From: Crotophaga sulcirostris
Lineage: Eukaryota > Chordata > Aves > Cuculiformes > Crotophagidae
Direction of reading: 5' to 3'
DNA length: 64,000 nucleotides
Assembly (NCBI GenBank): GCA_013397455.1
Contig: VYZB01000024.1
Span: 831,155 to 895,154, forward strand
The translations under genes and the position numbers were made by a program. Numbering within the stretch: the stretch's first letter is position 1; every line of letters starts with the position of its first letter. The notes under the pieces were generated by a model, which searched no databases, was not told the origin of the DNA, and saw nothing but the letters and a program-made list of their open reading frames with translations. Shown here one piece after another: positions 23,970 through 34,795 of this stretch.

Positions 23970-26575
23970 TTGCTTTGTGTTGATCTTAAAATCCAAACCT
24001 TGCCTGGTCTAAGTTCATCACCTTGACTCTACTCATGACTGGAGATAGACTCACCTAAACCCGTTATACTGGTCTTAGATAGCTGAATTGAGAGTAGGAT
24101 AACCTGTCCTAAAAAATCTTGTTTTTAACCTAAACTCTTCTGCTGTTGGCCAGAGAAAAAGCATAAAGCTAGCTTAGATTGAGATCCAAATTTTAATTTC
24201 TTAAAGGAGGCATGATATACCCTAGCTGCTGTTTGCCATATGTTTCAATCTGTTTTGAGTAGCAACTTTAAAACTGAAAGGTGTATCAAGGAAGGAAGTA
24301 GGACCAAGGCTAGAAAGGAAGCAAAAAGCATCAGAGTTGAAGACTGGCTCTTGGTCTGTTGAGGAGTTGGTTTGAAGAAAAACAAAAAGACAACCTTCTC
24401 TGCTTCACCATCCAAACCACCAGTCTTAAATTATTCATGAACAGTCTTGAGTAAAGTTATTAAAAACATGTCTATTGAGGAGGGCAGCATATGGTAACAT
24501 AATTAAATATGCCTGGAGTTCACCAAAGGTGGTACATGCTGCAAGAAGAATGACTTAGTACAAGAGAGCTTCTGTTATTTTACTTTTCATCTCAGAGTTA
24601 CTCTGAACTGGCAAAATATGTATTGTTACAGCCTCCTTTCTGTTTCAGTGAGTCTGCACCACTGTGTCAGCAAAGGATCTGATCCATGCTGAGTTATTTT
24701 TCTTAGGCAGTCAGGCAGACAAACTTACCATAATCACTTAATGTGCAGTGGTTTGTTATTTTGTATCAGAATCGTTTAGCCTGCTCTTTGTATTGTATTT
24801 CTTCCCAACAACCACAGGAAGAAAAGGAGTGTGGTTGGTGTTCTGTGGTGCACATCCTTGTACAACCAGAAACTTGGAGAAAGCCACATAAAATAAAACA
24901 AAACAAATCACATACACTTACTTTATTTCCAAAAATCATGCATCCTTGCATGTAGGTATGCCATTTCTTCTGTACTGCTTAACATATTGTGACCAAAACA
25001 TTAGCTAATATTGGAAAAACAAAGATATAATTGCCATAGACTGCCAACAATGATTTCCTTGGGTCTAACTCTCATTTTCCAGAACAGTCAATCTTCACCG
25101 TAGACACACTCACATAGATTACCTGAAGTCAGCAATGTCAAGGATCTAATCTAAGTCTAGACTCCCTTGACAGCAAAAGGTGACTGACACCTCCAGTACC
25201 ATCTAAAATGTGTAGAAATTAAGTTGCACAGGTTGCATCAGCCCTTGAGTGCAGAGGGAACACATTAGTTGACAGCAGTCTTTAAGGCAGCTAACGGTAG
25301 GGTGATGGGTTCCATCCATGGAGACTTATTAACAGACAGGCATTTGTCAGGAATATGGCAGGTAAGGATTGGTAATTTAGTTCTGACATCTCCCTTTCTG
25401 CTGTTACGTGTAAATCCCATAGGTTTTCCTTGTGGTCTCCTGCTGCATAGCCAGCTGATAAGATGGAACATTCTTCTGGACCGCTGCCCCCACAGTAACA
25501 AATGTCTTCAAAACTTGTCTTCAGAACTCATCTTCATTTATCTGGTATTTGAGTAAGAGGCTGCTATCATTTTATAACCTATTTCTCTTACTCTGATGCA
25601 AATTGTGCTATCCTTTTTCAGCCTTCCTCCTACGTTTATTTCTTGTTTTCCTTGTGATCTTTTTGTGATGTTCTTCTAGAACTGTAACTGCATATCATTT
25701 CAGTGCAATTTAGCAGACTGAATATTCTGCATAAAACAACAATGGGTGAGTCTGCCTAAGTAACAAAGAGAACTGATTTATTTAAGATACAGTCATAAGT
25801 TATATATTAATAAAAAAAACCACTGTAATATGTAAAATCAGCTTCAAGCTATTCTATAACTGTCATTTACAAAAGTATTTTGTGCACAAGTCAAACTATT
25901 TAAATAAACACTGTCTCAGACCCTACCACTTTTTAGAAGGTGAAAGGAAGTCTTTTATTCCAAGCAGTTAGATTTCATTATTTCAGTAGAGGACAAATAA
26001 TATTTTAAAAAAATAAAATAAGGAACAACAGCTTTTGTGCTGCTTAAGAACCTTAAAACTACTAGATGGCAGCAAGAGAGAAAAAGAGACTTTTGAAAAA
26101 TAAGCTTAATCACTTTGGCATCATCCTTCACATTGCTATTCTCACAACAGTTTAAACCATAATCTGAGGATGTTACAGAATGGAATGAGAAAGAAGTATT
26201 GCCCACTCAATAAATCCAAGAAAAGTCTCTTGATTCTCTACTGGCTCTGCTAAAACATTAATTTTAGTAATCTCTGACTGTCTGTTTAAAAGCTTACTAT
26301 TAGAAAGGCTGGTGCGTCTTGAGAGGTTTTGATGAGATTATTAATTTTGCCAGTATAATGAACGGAAATGATATCTAAACTTTCTCTATGGCACGTGGTT
26401 TTGTAGCATGCAAATGTTTTGATCAAGAAATTATAGGAATACAACAGGCAAAATATTAAATGGATGGAAAGCTGATTAATTACTCTCAAAGTACAGTTGT
26501 GAATTGCTACCAAGCATGCATGAAGGCTGCAGGAGGGAGCCTTGGTAATTTGTTCTTTTCTTCTGTTTACTTTGA
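23970..26575. other. Unique AT-rich sequence, no gene seen
   Basis: I recognise nothing here. Open frames of up to 108 codons exist but lack domains. Confidence 0.5.
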
Positions 26576-26579
26576 AGAA

Positions 26580-26665
26580 AACCATAGATTCATACGGGTT
26601 GGAAGGCACCACAGTAAGGTCATCTGCTCCAGTCTTCTGCTCTGAGCAGTGTCAGCTGTGAAGTC
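26580..26665 (-). mobile_element. CR1 LINE 3'-end fragment, antisense
   Basis: The plus strand reads accatagattcatacgggtt, then ggaaggcacc and ggtcatctgctccag. This is the antisense of the CR1 3' UTR and tail. Only about 85 bp remain before similarity to CR1 fades, and the copy is diverged. Confidence 0.75.
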
Positions 26666-26888
26666 AGAAACACTGCTACTTGTGAAGATCGGACAACTAT
26701 GAAGAAATGGAAGGCATTTAAAGAATCGGGGGAACCAGCTTGCTTAGATCTGTTTAAACATGTCTGTCTGAATGAAAGAAAAATCAAGTGAAGATTTACA
26801 TAATTAAATATGAAGTGAGACCGGAGAAACAGGCATCAAACGGGAAATTCTGCTGATAAATACAATTATATGCTATTGTATAATAAAA

Positions 26889-27140
26889 ATATTTTACTCT
26901 ATAAAAGATTCAGCAGAGCATTATAGCCAGCTCTTTCAGACTTACAATCTTTTACTCTAGTGTTTAAGAAACCAGGGTCTCATTAATTTTTAAACCAACT
27001 AGCTAAGCAGATACTAAAAACCATTTTTGCAGATGATTTGGAATCGGTTCTTTCATTCCACAAAGAATTCTGAAATTTCATATCACACAAATGAAAACTG
27101 AAAACAAACGTCGGATAAGAATTTGCTTAATTAACAAAAG
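26889..27140 (+). repeat. Diverged direct duplication, copy A
   Basis: This segment aligns over its whole length, in the same order, with 27701-27960. Shared blocks include gtttaagaaac/gtttaggaaac, agctaagcag, atgatttggaatc, cattccacaa and ttaattaacaaa. By eye, identity is about two thirds. The frame that is open in copy B is broken here by stops. I do not recognise the sequence as a named repeat. Confidence 0.8.
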
Positions 27141-27404
27141 GCAGGAATCTAGACAGGATCTAAAGCTGGTGTGGTGGCAAGTGCCCAACCTGAGCTGTAA
27201 GTGCTCTCAGTGCAAGATTAGTCAGACAGGCTGATCTTCCCCTCACAAGTGTAGACAGAAAAATATTGATTACTACAAACTCTATATTTGCTACCAAGAT
27301 AGCAAGTGCTCTGCTGATTTCTGGTGTCTGTAATTCAGAAAAGTTTTGATGAAAAAGAAAGATTACTAAGAACAGCATTTAGGACAAAGTTGAAATTATT
27401 TATA

Positions 27405-27695
27405 ACAAAAGAGTCAAGGATCTAAGTCTATTTAGTTTAACAAAAGGGAAGTTAAATGATGGCATAATCGCAATTCATAATACTGAAATGAAGAACAGAT
27501 TCAATCTAAAAGACAAAAACAGAACAAAACATAGTGACTGGAGATTGATGGAAACTATATTTGGATTGGTAACAAGGCACAAATTTGCAACATTGAAAGT
27601 AATTAATTTTGGGGGCAATAGAGTATAATTTATAGTGGGTTCGCCATATTAAATGACATTCTAAACACTAGACTTTTGCTAAAACAGGAATTGCT
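27405..27695 (+). mobile_element. Ancient CR1-like LINE 3' end, sense
   Basis: The stretch starts ctaagtctatttagtttaac and includes gaacagattcaatc, acaaggcacaaatttgcaac and gaaagtaattaattt. These are recognisable as the ORF2 C-terminus (LSLFSL..., KFATLKVIN) of an old CR1 lineage better known from turtles and crocodiles. Several stops and indels are present. It lies between the two halves of the diverged duplication and ends almost where copy B begins. Confidence 0.65.
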
Positions 27696-27700
27696 TGAGC

Positions 27701-27960
27701 GACATTTTATTATTTAAAGTACTCAGCTAGAGGATTGCAGCAAGCTCTTTCCGATTTATAAACTATATTACTCCAGTGTTTAGGAAACTGAGCTCTTATA
27801 ACTTTTTAAATCAAGTAGCTAAGCAGTTATTAAAAGTTATTTCTGTACATGATTTGGAATCAGTTCTTGCATTCCACAAGGAATCTTGGAATTTTATACT
27901 GTTTGGTAAAAAATCGAAGACAAATAAACAACTCAGAAGAATTCAATTAATTAACAAAGC
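27701..27960 (+). repeat. Diverged direct duplication, copy B
   Basis: This is the partner of 26889-27140, offset by roughly 810 bp. One frame is open for 76 codons (27776-28006) from a GTG, beginning VFRKLSSYNFLNQVAKQ. Copy A shows the similar but stop-interrupted VFKKPGSH then FLNQLAKQ. The resemblance at peptide level may be only a consequence of DNA homology. Confidence 0.8.
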
Positions 27961-28028
27961 CTTTTATTTCAATATTATCAAAATATCTCAGACTTCAACA
28001 TTTTGATTCAGTTCTTGAAGGCTGCTGT

Positions 28029-28993
28029 AATGTTTCTCTCTTCTTTAGGCTAAACTACCTCAACTCTCTCAGCCTGTCCTCATATGGGAGGTGCTCCAGC
28101 CCTCTGATCATCTTTGTGGCCCTGCTCTGGACTCACGCTAACAGATCATGTCCTTCCTGTGCTGAGGACTCCAGAACTGAATGCAGTACTCCAGGTGACA
28201 TCTCTCAAGAGCAGAGTAGAGCATGACAATCCCCCCCCCGCCTTGACCTGCTGGTCACACTTCTTTTGATGCAGCCCAGGATACAGTTGGCTTTCTGGGC
28301 TGCAAGGGCACATTACTGGCTCAGGTTGAGCTTCTCATCAACCAGCACCCCCAGGACCTTCTCTTCAGGGCAACTCTCAATCCACCCTCCATACAGCCGG
28401 TATTTGTCCTGGGGATTGCCCAAACCAAGGTGCATGATCTTGCACTTGGCCTTGTTGTACCTCTAGAGGTTAACACACGCCCACCACTTAAATCTGCTCA
28501 GATCACTCTGGATGGCATCCCTTCCTCCAGCATGTCAAACAAACCACCAACTTGCTGTTGTCAGCAAACTCACTAAGGGTGCCCTCAATCCAACTGTTCA
28601 TGTCTTCGACAAAAATGTTAAACAGCACCAATACAAATATGACCCCTACAGAACACTGCTTGTTATGGGTCTCCACTTGGACATTTAGTCATTGACCACA
28701 ATTATTTGAGTGCGACCTTCCAGACAATTCCTTATGGATGGACTGAACAGTCCATCCATCAAATCTGCGTCACTTCAATTTAAAGAAAAGAATGCCATGC
28801 AGGTCAGTGTGGAATGCTCTGCACAACTCCAGGTAGATGGTGTCAGTTACTCTGTCACCAGTCACCTCCTTATTTTCCGTATGCCTCAGCAGAGTTTCCA
28901 GGAGGATCTGTTCCATGATCTTGCCTGTCACTGAGGTGAAATGGACCGATCTGTGATTACATGGGTCTTCCTTTATTCATTTTTTAAAAATGA
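28029..28993 (-). mobile_element. CR1 LINE reverse-transcriptase fragment, antisense, 3'-truncated
   Basis: Read on the minus strand, this is a long piece of CR1 ORF2. It starts near 28990 in the reverse-transcriptase fingers (GKIMEQILLET near 28915). It then passes the catalytic block, which reads FADN instead of the usual FADD near 28570, and continues to the KLNLSQ/RATKMIRGLEH region near 28100. An internal deletion of about 100 bp is apparent near 28853. The ORF2 C-terminus, 3' UTR and tail repeats that nearly all CR1 copies keep are absent. Stops and frameshifts make it non-functional. Confidence 0.93.
28231..28239 (+). repeat. Nine-C homopolymer inside CR1
   Basis: The run of nine C lies within the antisense CR1 copy, where the element normally has a mixed sequence. 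It may be a slippage product or an assembly-prone site. Confidence 0.9.
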
Positions 28994-28995
28994 GT

Positions 28996-30440
28996 CATTC
29001 TAGTCTCATTTTCTTATTTTTCTTATTTCCCCATTTTTGCCTCTTTCCATTTCCTAATATTTTTCTTTGATCTGTTTGCCTGTTTGCCATTTCTGTGTTC
29101 TCTAATTATGGCACTCAGTCCCATTTAATCCTATATTTTTCCTCTGCCTTGCTTTCTTCTCCAAACACTATCCCCATTCCACCTTTTTCAAACATTTTCT
29201 AGTCTTCTGCCTCCTTCCAACCTTCCCCATTGTCATTGGAACATTTAAGTTAGTTACCTTCATTTCCTACTGTCATCCCACAGGCTAAGATGGCATTCAG
29301 TGAGTTCCCATGCCAGCTGGCTTCTCTTTTGCTCGCTACTTTCTCCGACAAGTTTGACTCCCATGCTGGGCAGCAGCATATCAGCAAAAGAAGATGCTTA
29401 TAACACAGCTGGTCAGTGACTAGAATAAATAAAGTGCTCCTGGAGCACAACTGCCTGTCCTTATCTGGTACACGTTTATAAGCTGATGATCAGCACAGAG
29501 CAAAGGGACAAATAGCCTATCTTCAGCAACATTAGACAACACTTTTTTTTATATGTGGGCTTGAATGTGAGTACTGTCTTTGCTGGGTAACTGTCACTTA
29601 TATCCCCTTTCACAGAACCTGCAGAGCAGCTTGGGAAGGGCAGCATCAGCTGAACACATACAAGATGGCTGTGAGAAGGACAGTAAGGGAGACTGGGAAT
29701 TGGAGGCTGAAATTATTATGGAAGACACATCATCTATACACCAGGAGGAAGGAAACCTCTGTCATTGTCTCAGAGGTACCCAAGGAATGAGAAGCTGCTA
29801 TACAGAAATATTTTCTATAGATGGTGGATTGCTTCATCAAGGCTTGACATTAGAGAGCTCTTGAAGGGTGTGAAGACTTGGCACTTTTCTGTTTGAGGAG
29901 GATGCTGAAACTCCAGTCAAAACTGCACTGCAGTGTTTTGGTGGAGGCTGACCTGAGACATAGTAGTTGAGAATAGATGCAGGGAGCTGGAGCACAAGTT
30001 GTGGTATTGAGAGGAATACTAGATCTCTGGGATCCTGGTGTTTCTAGGTTTGTCTGTAGATACTAAACGATGACCAGCAAGTTCTTAAGGTTTGTTGGTA
30101 GCTTGTGCTAAATAAGATGGTTTGAAAGAGACTGATACAAAGAACTTTCCTTTTTGTACCAGCTTTGGAAAGTACACAGTCACAGTCCAAATAATGTCCT
30201 TCTGAAGAGGTGTAGTGTAACCTCTATTTCATTTTTTAGGATTCTTATCTTAGCAGAATATATGAAAGCTTGAAAGCCACTTTCCGTTTTTAAAGTAATT
30301 TTTCCACAAGTCCAAAACACAAGAATTGTTCTGGGCTTTTAAAATGAGAAATTTTTTCATTCAACATATCAGAGGTCTTCATCAAGCTAAAATCAGAAGC
30401 ACTGATGCTCACTCTGTACAGATTTCTTCTATCCAATATC
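28996..30440. other. Pyrimidine-rich then unique sequence, no gene seen
   Basis: The first 250 bp (to about 29240) are pyrimidine-rich on the plus strand. The rest is ordinary. A 94-codon open frame at 29580-29864 follows an acceptor-like tttcacag only in part, and has no recognisable domain. Confidence 0.45.
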
Positions 30441-30446
30441 ATACAC

Positions 30447-30472
30447 TAATGTTGCTTACAAAAGCAACATTA
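30447..30472. other. Perfect 11-bp hairpin
   Basis: taatgttgctt (30447-30457) pairs perfectly with aagcaacatta (30462-30472) across the loop acaa. The stem is short for a microRNA precursor, and I make no RNA call. Confidence 0.85.
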
Positions 30473-30474
30473 CT

Positions 30475-32925
30475 ATAACATAAAGTGTAGTTGCTTCTGC
30501 TATTTCAGTTTATGCAGCAATACTGTTATTACGATTCACTATTTGCTAAAATTTTTGGTTAGCTTTTATTTAAAGTTTCAATGTTTGCATGATTTTCATG
30601 GGATTTATAAATTCCTCCTACTGTCTTATTCTCCAGCTGAAAGCTTTCCCCAGTTGTGTTTTGCTTGGCCTATTTTCTAGCACATCCTCCGTCCTGGATA
30701 ATGAATGTCCAGGCTAAAATCCTTGACGGGGTAGAGGAAGGGACAGAAGGCTGGCTGGGGCTAAGAAGCCACAGAGCTCCTTTGAGTACCAGCATTTCCA
30801 AACCCATTCTGCACATTTTCAATGGAAAACATCACATTGCTTTGTTATAAAAAACACAGGGAAGGCAAAAAGATAAATTAACACCAGTCAGTAAAGACCA
30901 TATTGGCATATCCATGCTCCCTGCCACTGGCACTGGAATTGCACTCTGTGTTGTGCTAATCTATTTAGCCATCCTAATCTTACATCTGGTAGATCTGGCC
31001 AATATCAGATGTCTTCAGGTAAGAAAGGTCATTTCCGCAGCAAAGACCTGGTCCTACCTCTCTTTTTCACGTCTTACCTCCAGTTCTCCTCTCCACTGCA
31101 ATAAGCTTTGTCAAGTTCTCTGCTGAACCCATTCCCCTTAGCTGAATACCTGGAAGTGTGATGTCTGTAAGTTCGCAAAGATCAGATCACAACTATGCGC
31201 AGGTCTGAAAGCAAGTGAGAAAATTAAGCCATATAGTGAGGCAAATAACTTGATGAATGCAACTAGACAGCATCCTTACAGTTTAGAGGAAAAAATGTAT
31301 TCTGCATTCTGTATTTCTTCTCCTTTCTGGCTCTCCTTTGAAGTTAAAGAAGAATTTCAAAAGGTTGTTACATGAAAGTTAACCTCAAATGCTCTGTTCT
31401 GTGAAAAAAATATTTACATAGGGACAATTTATTTAATTTGTCCAACTAAATTCTAATCATATTTTAGAAATACAGTTTTGTTAGTATTTACAAACCAGAA
31501 ACATTTTTATAACAGTGTGGTTTCAGCGATGTAAAAAGAAGAAAATCATACCAGAATTCATGTATATATCGTAATATTTAATTATACAACTTTTCATACC
31601 CTGAAAAGTTTTTCCTAGTGCTAATTGAAAAGGGAGGGGGAAAGGAAGATAAAATAGGTAAACTGAGTTTTAAAAAAACTATTAACCAGCCAGTTCACAC
31701 TCCAGAGTTCAAATGCTCATGCAGTTATGTCATGTTTCCTCTTTAAGGAGAGAGGGAGAGCGAGCAGCTGGGGTGACTTTGCTGCTGCCCTGTCCAAGTG
31801 TGGGGCAGGAACTGAGGAGGCATCCCTGGGATCAGGTGCCTGGACCATAGCACCCAGCTCAGGAAATAACAGTGTTCAAAGGAAGCCACACTGTGGGTCT
31901 CAAACAAACAAAAAGACTCCTGAATACTAGTCTCTGGCACATCACTTCACACAGCTCAGAAACAGACATCAACTCGTGTGGCAGTCTCTGTGGACCCAGG
32001 CAGGCCTTAGGTGACCGCAGCCACATAAGTGGATTCTCACCACTGGGGCTGGGCTGCACACAGTTATTGCAGCTTTTATCTGATGTGGGAAATAACATAT
32101 GGAGAGCTCTTCACTGCACATTTTAAAAAATAACAAGTAAAGGCAGCACTTCAATTTAGGATAGTATATATCCAGCTCTTTAGTAATCTTTTCAGTCCAC
32201 TGAGACACATAGAAGATTTTGCTTTGTAAATAAGCAGCATAAAAAAGGAGAGATTAACTCAAACTTCCATTTCAGAAAGAACTGAAATATTTGTTTCAAA
32301 TGCAGGCAGTGTATGTAAAGGAAGGTCTCATCTATTTGTGGTTGTTGACCTTTAAGCTCAGCTACTCTTTTGTTTCAAAAAATCTTATAATACTGATGAT
32401 AAAATAGCTAGCAATTCCAAAGAAATTATTCAGACATCGGCAATGCAAAACACTTTTTTCATACAGAATTTTCAGAACACCAGCATTTCTCAATAAGGTT
32501 TATCTTATATGTTATTATGCCATCCATCATGTTTGTTTTTCATTAGTTACCATAGCTATTTATGATTAAGAATAAGCCTTGAATTTCTTGCAGTTTTATC
32601 TGACACTTTTACTGAGCGAGAAAAATCAAAGTTACTCTGATTACTTATATACATGTAAGGAAACTCATAATCATAGTACAATGTGATGATGACTATAACA
32701 ATTTTAATGGCTGCTAAGATGTGTTTTTCACATACTAATTGATGAAAAACTGATAGTAATTGATAGTCAACAGTGACTTGTTTATAAACTAGGGTAGACA
32801 CTATCTCCAGAGATCCACTATTTTTTCCCCCTACATTGCTTTGGTGTTGTATATAAACACTACAGTGTTCTTCCTCATGGTAAAAAGTATTATCTGAGTA
32901 CACGTGCCCTCATTATTCCACCAAA
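30475..32925. other. Unique sequence, no gene seen
   Basis: A moderately GC-richer patch lies at about 31745-32065 (both strands carry open frames of 65-84 codons), but no domain, repeat family or splice pair is recognisable there. The remainder is AT-rich and featureless. Confidence 0.45.
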
Positions 32926-32929
32926 CACT

Positions 32930-33070
32930 CAGTTGTAAAACAAATGCCTCTCTGGTTTACTGCAAGATTAAGAGCCCACTAGAGCAAGTTTTCCATGCTC
33001 TGAACGCCCATTGATTTCAATGACAGGTCCACGCACATAGCATTTCCAGGATTAGCCCTTAATTATTTAT
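32930..33070 (+). mobile_element. Possible ancient amniote repeat fragment
   Basis: cccattgatttcaatgac, followed by ccaggattagccct, resembles the 'attgacttcaatggga...caggattgggcc' wording of an old repeat dispersed in amniote genomes. It is short and diverged, and the family is uncertain. Confidence 0.35.
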
Positions 33071-33394
33071 CAAAACCTTGCCCTGGAGCTCTGAGTGCAT
33101 TAGAAAGACAAATGGAAGGATTCAAGCTGTAGATAATGGGGTGCATTTTTCTGCCTTCACAAAATATGCAGATGCTCTTCTACAAGCAACTCACCAACAC
33201 TCTGCTGAGCAAGCAGTTTATTGCCGATCGACTGACCTGGACAGGGTGGAAGCCACGTTGTACTGACTGGATGGAAGGTGCAATGTGCTCCAGCCACGCT
33301 ATCAAGTATGCAGGGACCATGCTGTGGAGCAATGGTGCCCCCTCACCCTCAGCAGAAATGCCACAAGCTTTTTCCTTAGCCCCTCACTTCCCAA

Positions 33395-33490
33395 ATGACA
33401 CTACAGCATTTCACTCTCTTACAGGGCTGTTTTAAAGATAAACACTCTGAAGCCTGTAAAGCACTCAGATGCACAGGTGACATGGCAATC
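33395..33490 (+). mobile_element. MIR/L2-like ancient tail fragment
   Basis: ctcttacagggctgttttaaagataaa and then tgtaaagcactcagatgc (here split) resemble the conserved 3' part of MIR/L2-type elements, whose tail reads roughly 'cacagggttgttgtgaggat...tgtaaagcgctt'. It is in sense orientation. It is probably very old, and a family-specific alignment is needed. Confidence 0.45.
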
Positions 33491-33494
33491 AGAT

Positions 33495-34720
33495 AATTAT
33501 CCAGGACAGACATTTCTATGTGCAATTTTCCACACCTTTTTAGTAACAGCTGATGAGAAAAACCCAAACCAAGCAGTAAAAAACCTATTTCAAATCTGAC
33601 CACCTAAAGAAACTGTGAAAGCATATATAAGGTTTGCATGTAAAGTGTGTGGTCTGACATGTAACCAGATATAAAGTTATACGTTGCTGCAAGCTGAAAA
33701 AAGGTGTTTTCCCCACAGCTTTTGTTATGGCTATAAAGCTCTGGTATGAGTGATTAGATAAAAATTTAAAAATCACTTATAAGAGGGGGAAAAAGGGTAA
33801 TTTGCTGGCAACTACCACTTGAACAGCAAAGTATACATACTACAGACAAGGCAATCTTTGCTCTAGGCAAGCTGGAGCTACAGAAGAAGATTTAATTTTA
33901 CAGATTCCTACAACAACAATAGGGCCAGGAATTGAACACATTGAAAGAACATCCAAAGGCAAGAATTCTTCGTCCTTCCTCTCCACTGAATTTAAACAAC
34001 AGTTATTGTTGTCATTTTCGGTTTTGCTAAAACAGATTAAACTGTTTCTCTAGCTAGTAACTCACTAAATTATGATACTACTAGGATATAAGGGAGTAAT
34101 GGTAGTCCTGTGTCAACTATTAAATTCTTTCTTTATTCAGCAGCAAGAAAAATATCCCTGGTGATAAATGACAGCTGCAGCCGTGGTACAGTGGGCACTG
34201 CTTTATTTTTATTAATGACAGTGTCAGTATACGACTAGGTCTCAGTGGGCAAGAAGAGATGTTCCACCCTACCCCTGGGGCTGACTCCTCTTCCACAGAG
34301 TGATTTCTTAGGAGACCAAGAAGCTGGTACCTTTGATTCTTGGATCTTGTATTTCTTTCAAAAATGAATAAGCTTGGGTCCAAGAGCTGTCAATTCTTGT
34401 CCTTTTGCAAGTGTTAAATTCACTTTGGAGGTGGGACTATATCTAAGAGAACATGATAATTTATGCTAATTCCTTTGGTGTCACTGCTGAGAAACACGTT
34501 TTCTGAGGACATAGATAATAAAATCTGCTGACTGCAGAAGATCCAGGTTATACATGGTTGCACTTGTAGACCCTATTCCTCCTTTCACCTTCCACTGTTT
34601 TTTACTATCCTTACAGGGCAAATAGCTTTTTCCAGACCTCAGATCTAGCAAAATTTTCTATATGATTACTCTCTGTATTTTCTCCAAAACGGTTTCAGGT
34701 TGGACTGTTTGGGGGTTTTC
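33495..34720. other. Unique sequence, no gene seen
   Basis: An 87-codon minus-strand frame at 34120-34383 and several shorter ones have no recognisable domain. No repeats are identified. Confidence 0.45.
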
Positions 34721-34724
34721 TAAG

Positions 34725-34795
34725 AAAAAAAAAAAAAAAGAAAACAAAACAACACTAAGAAAGGCTGATTGTAAAATGACTCGGGTCATTTTACA
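34725..34795. other. A15 run followed by a perfect 11-bp hairpin
   Basis: A run of 15 A (34725-34739) is followed 30 nt later by a perfect inverted repeat. tgtaaaatgac (34770-34780) pairs with gtcattttaca (34785-34795) across the loop tcgg. No known element explains the arrangement. Confidence 0.85.

Noticed and set aside
30447..30472. microRNA precursor
   Set aside because: An 11-bp stem is too short and the flanks do not extend the pairing.
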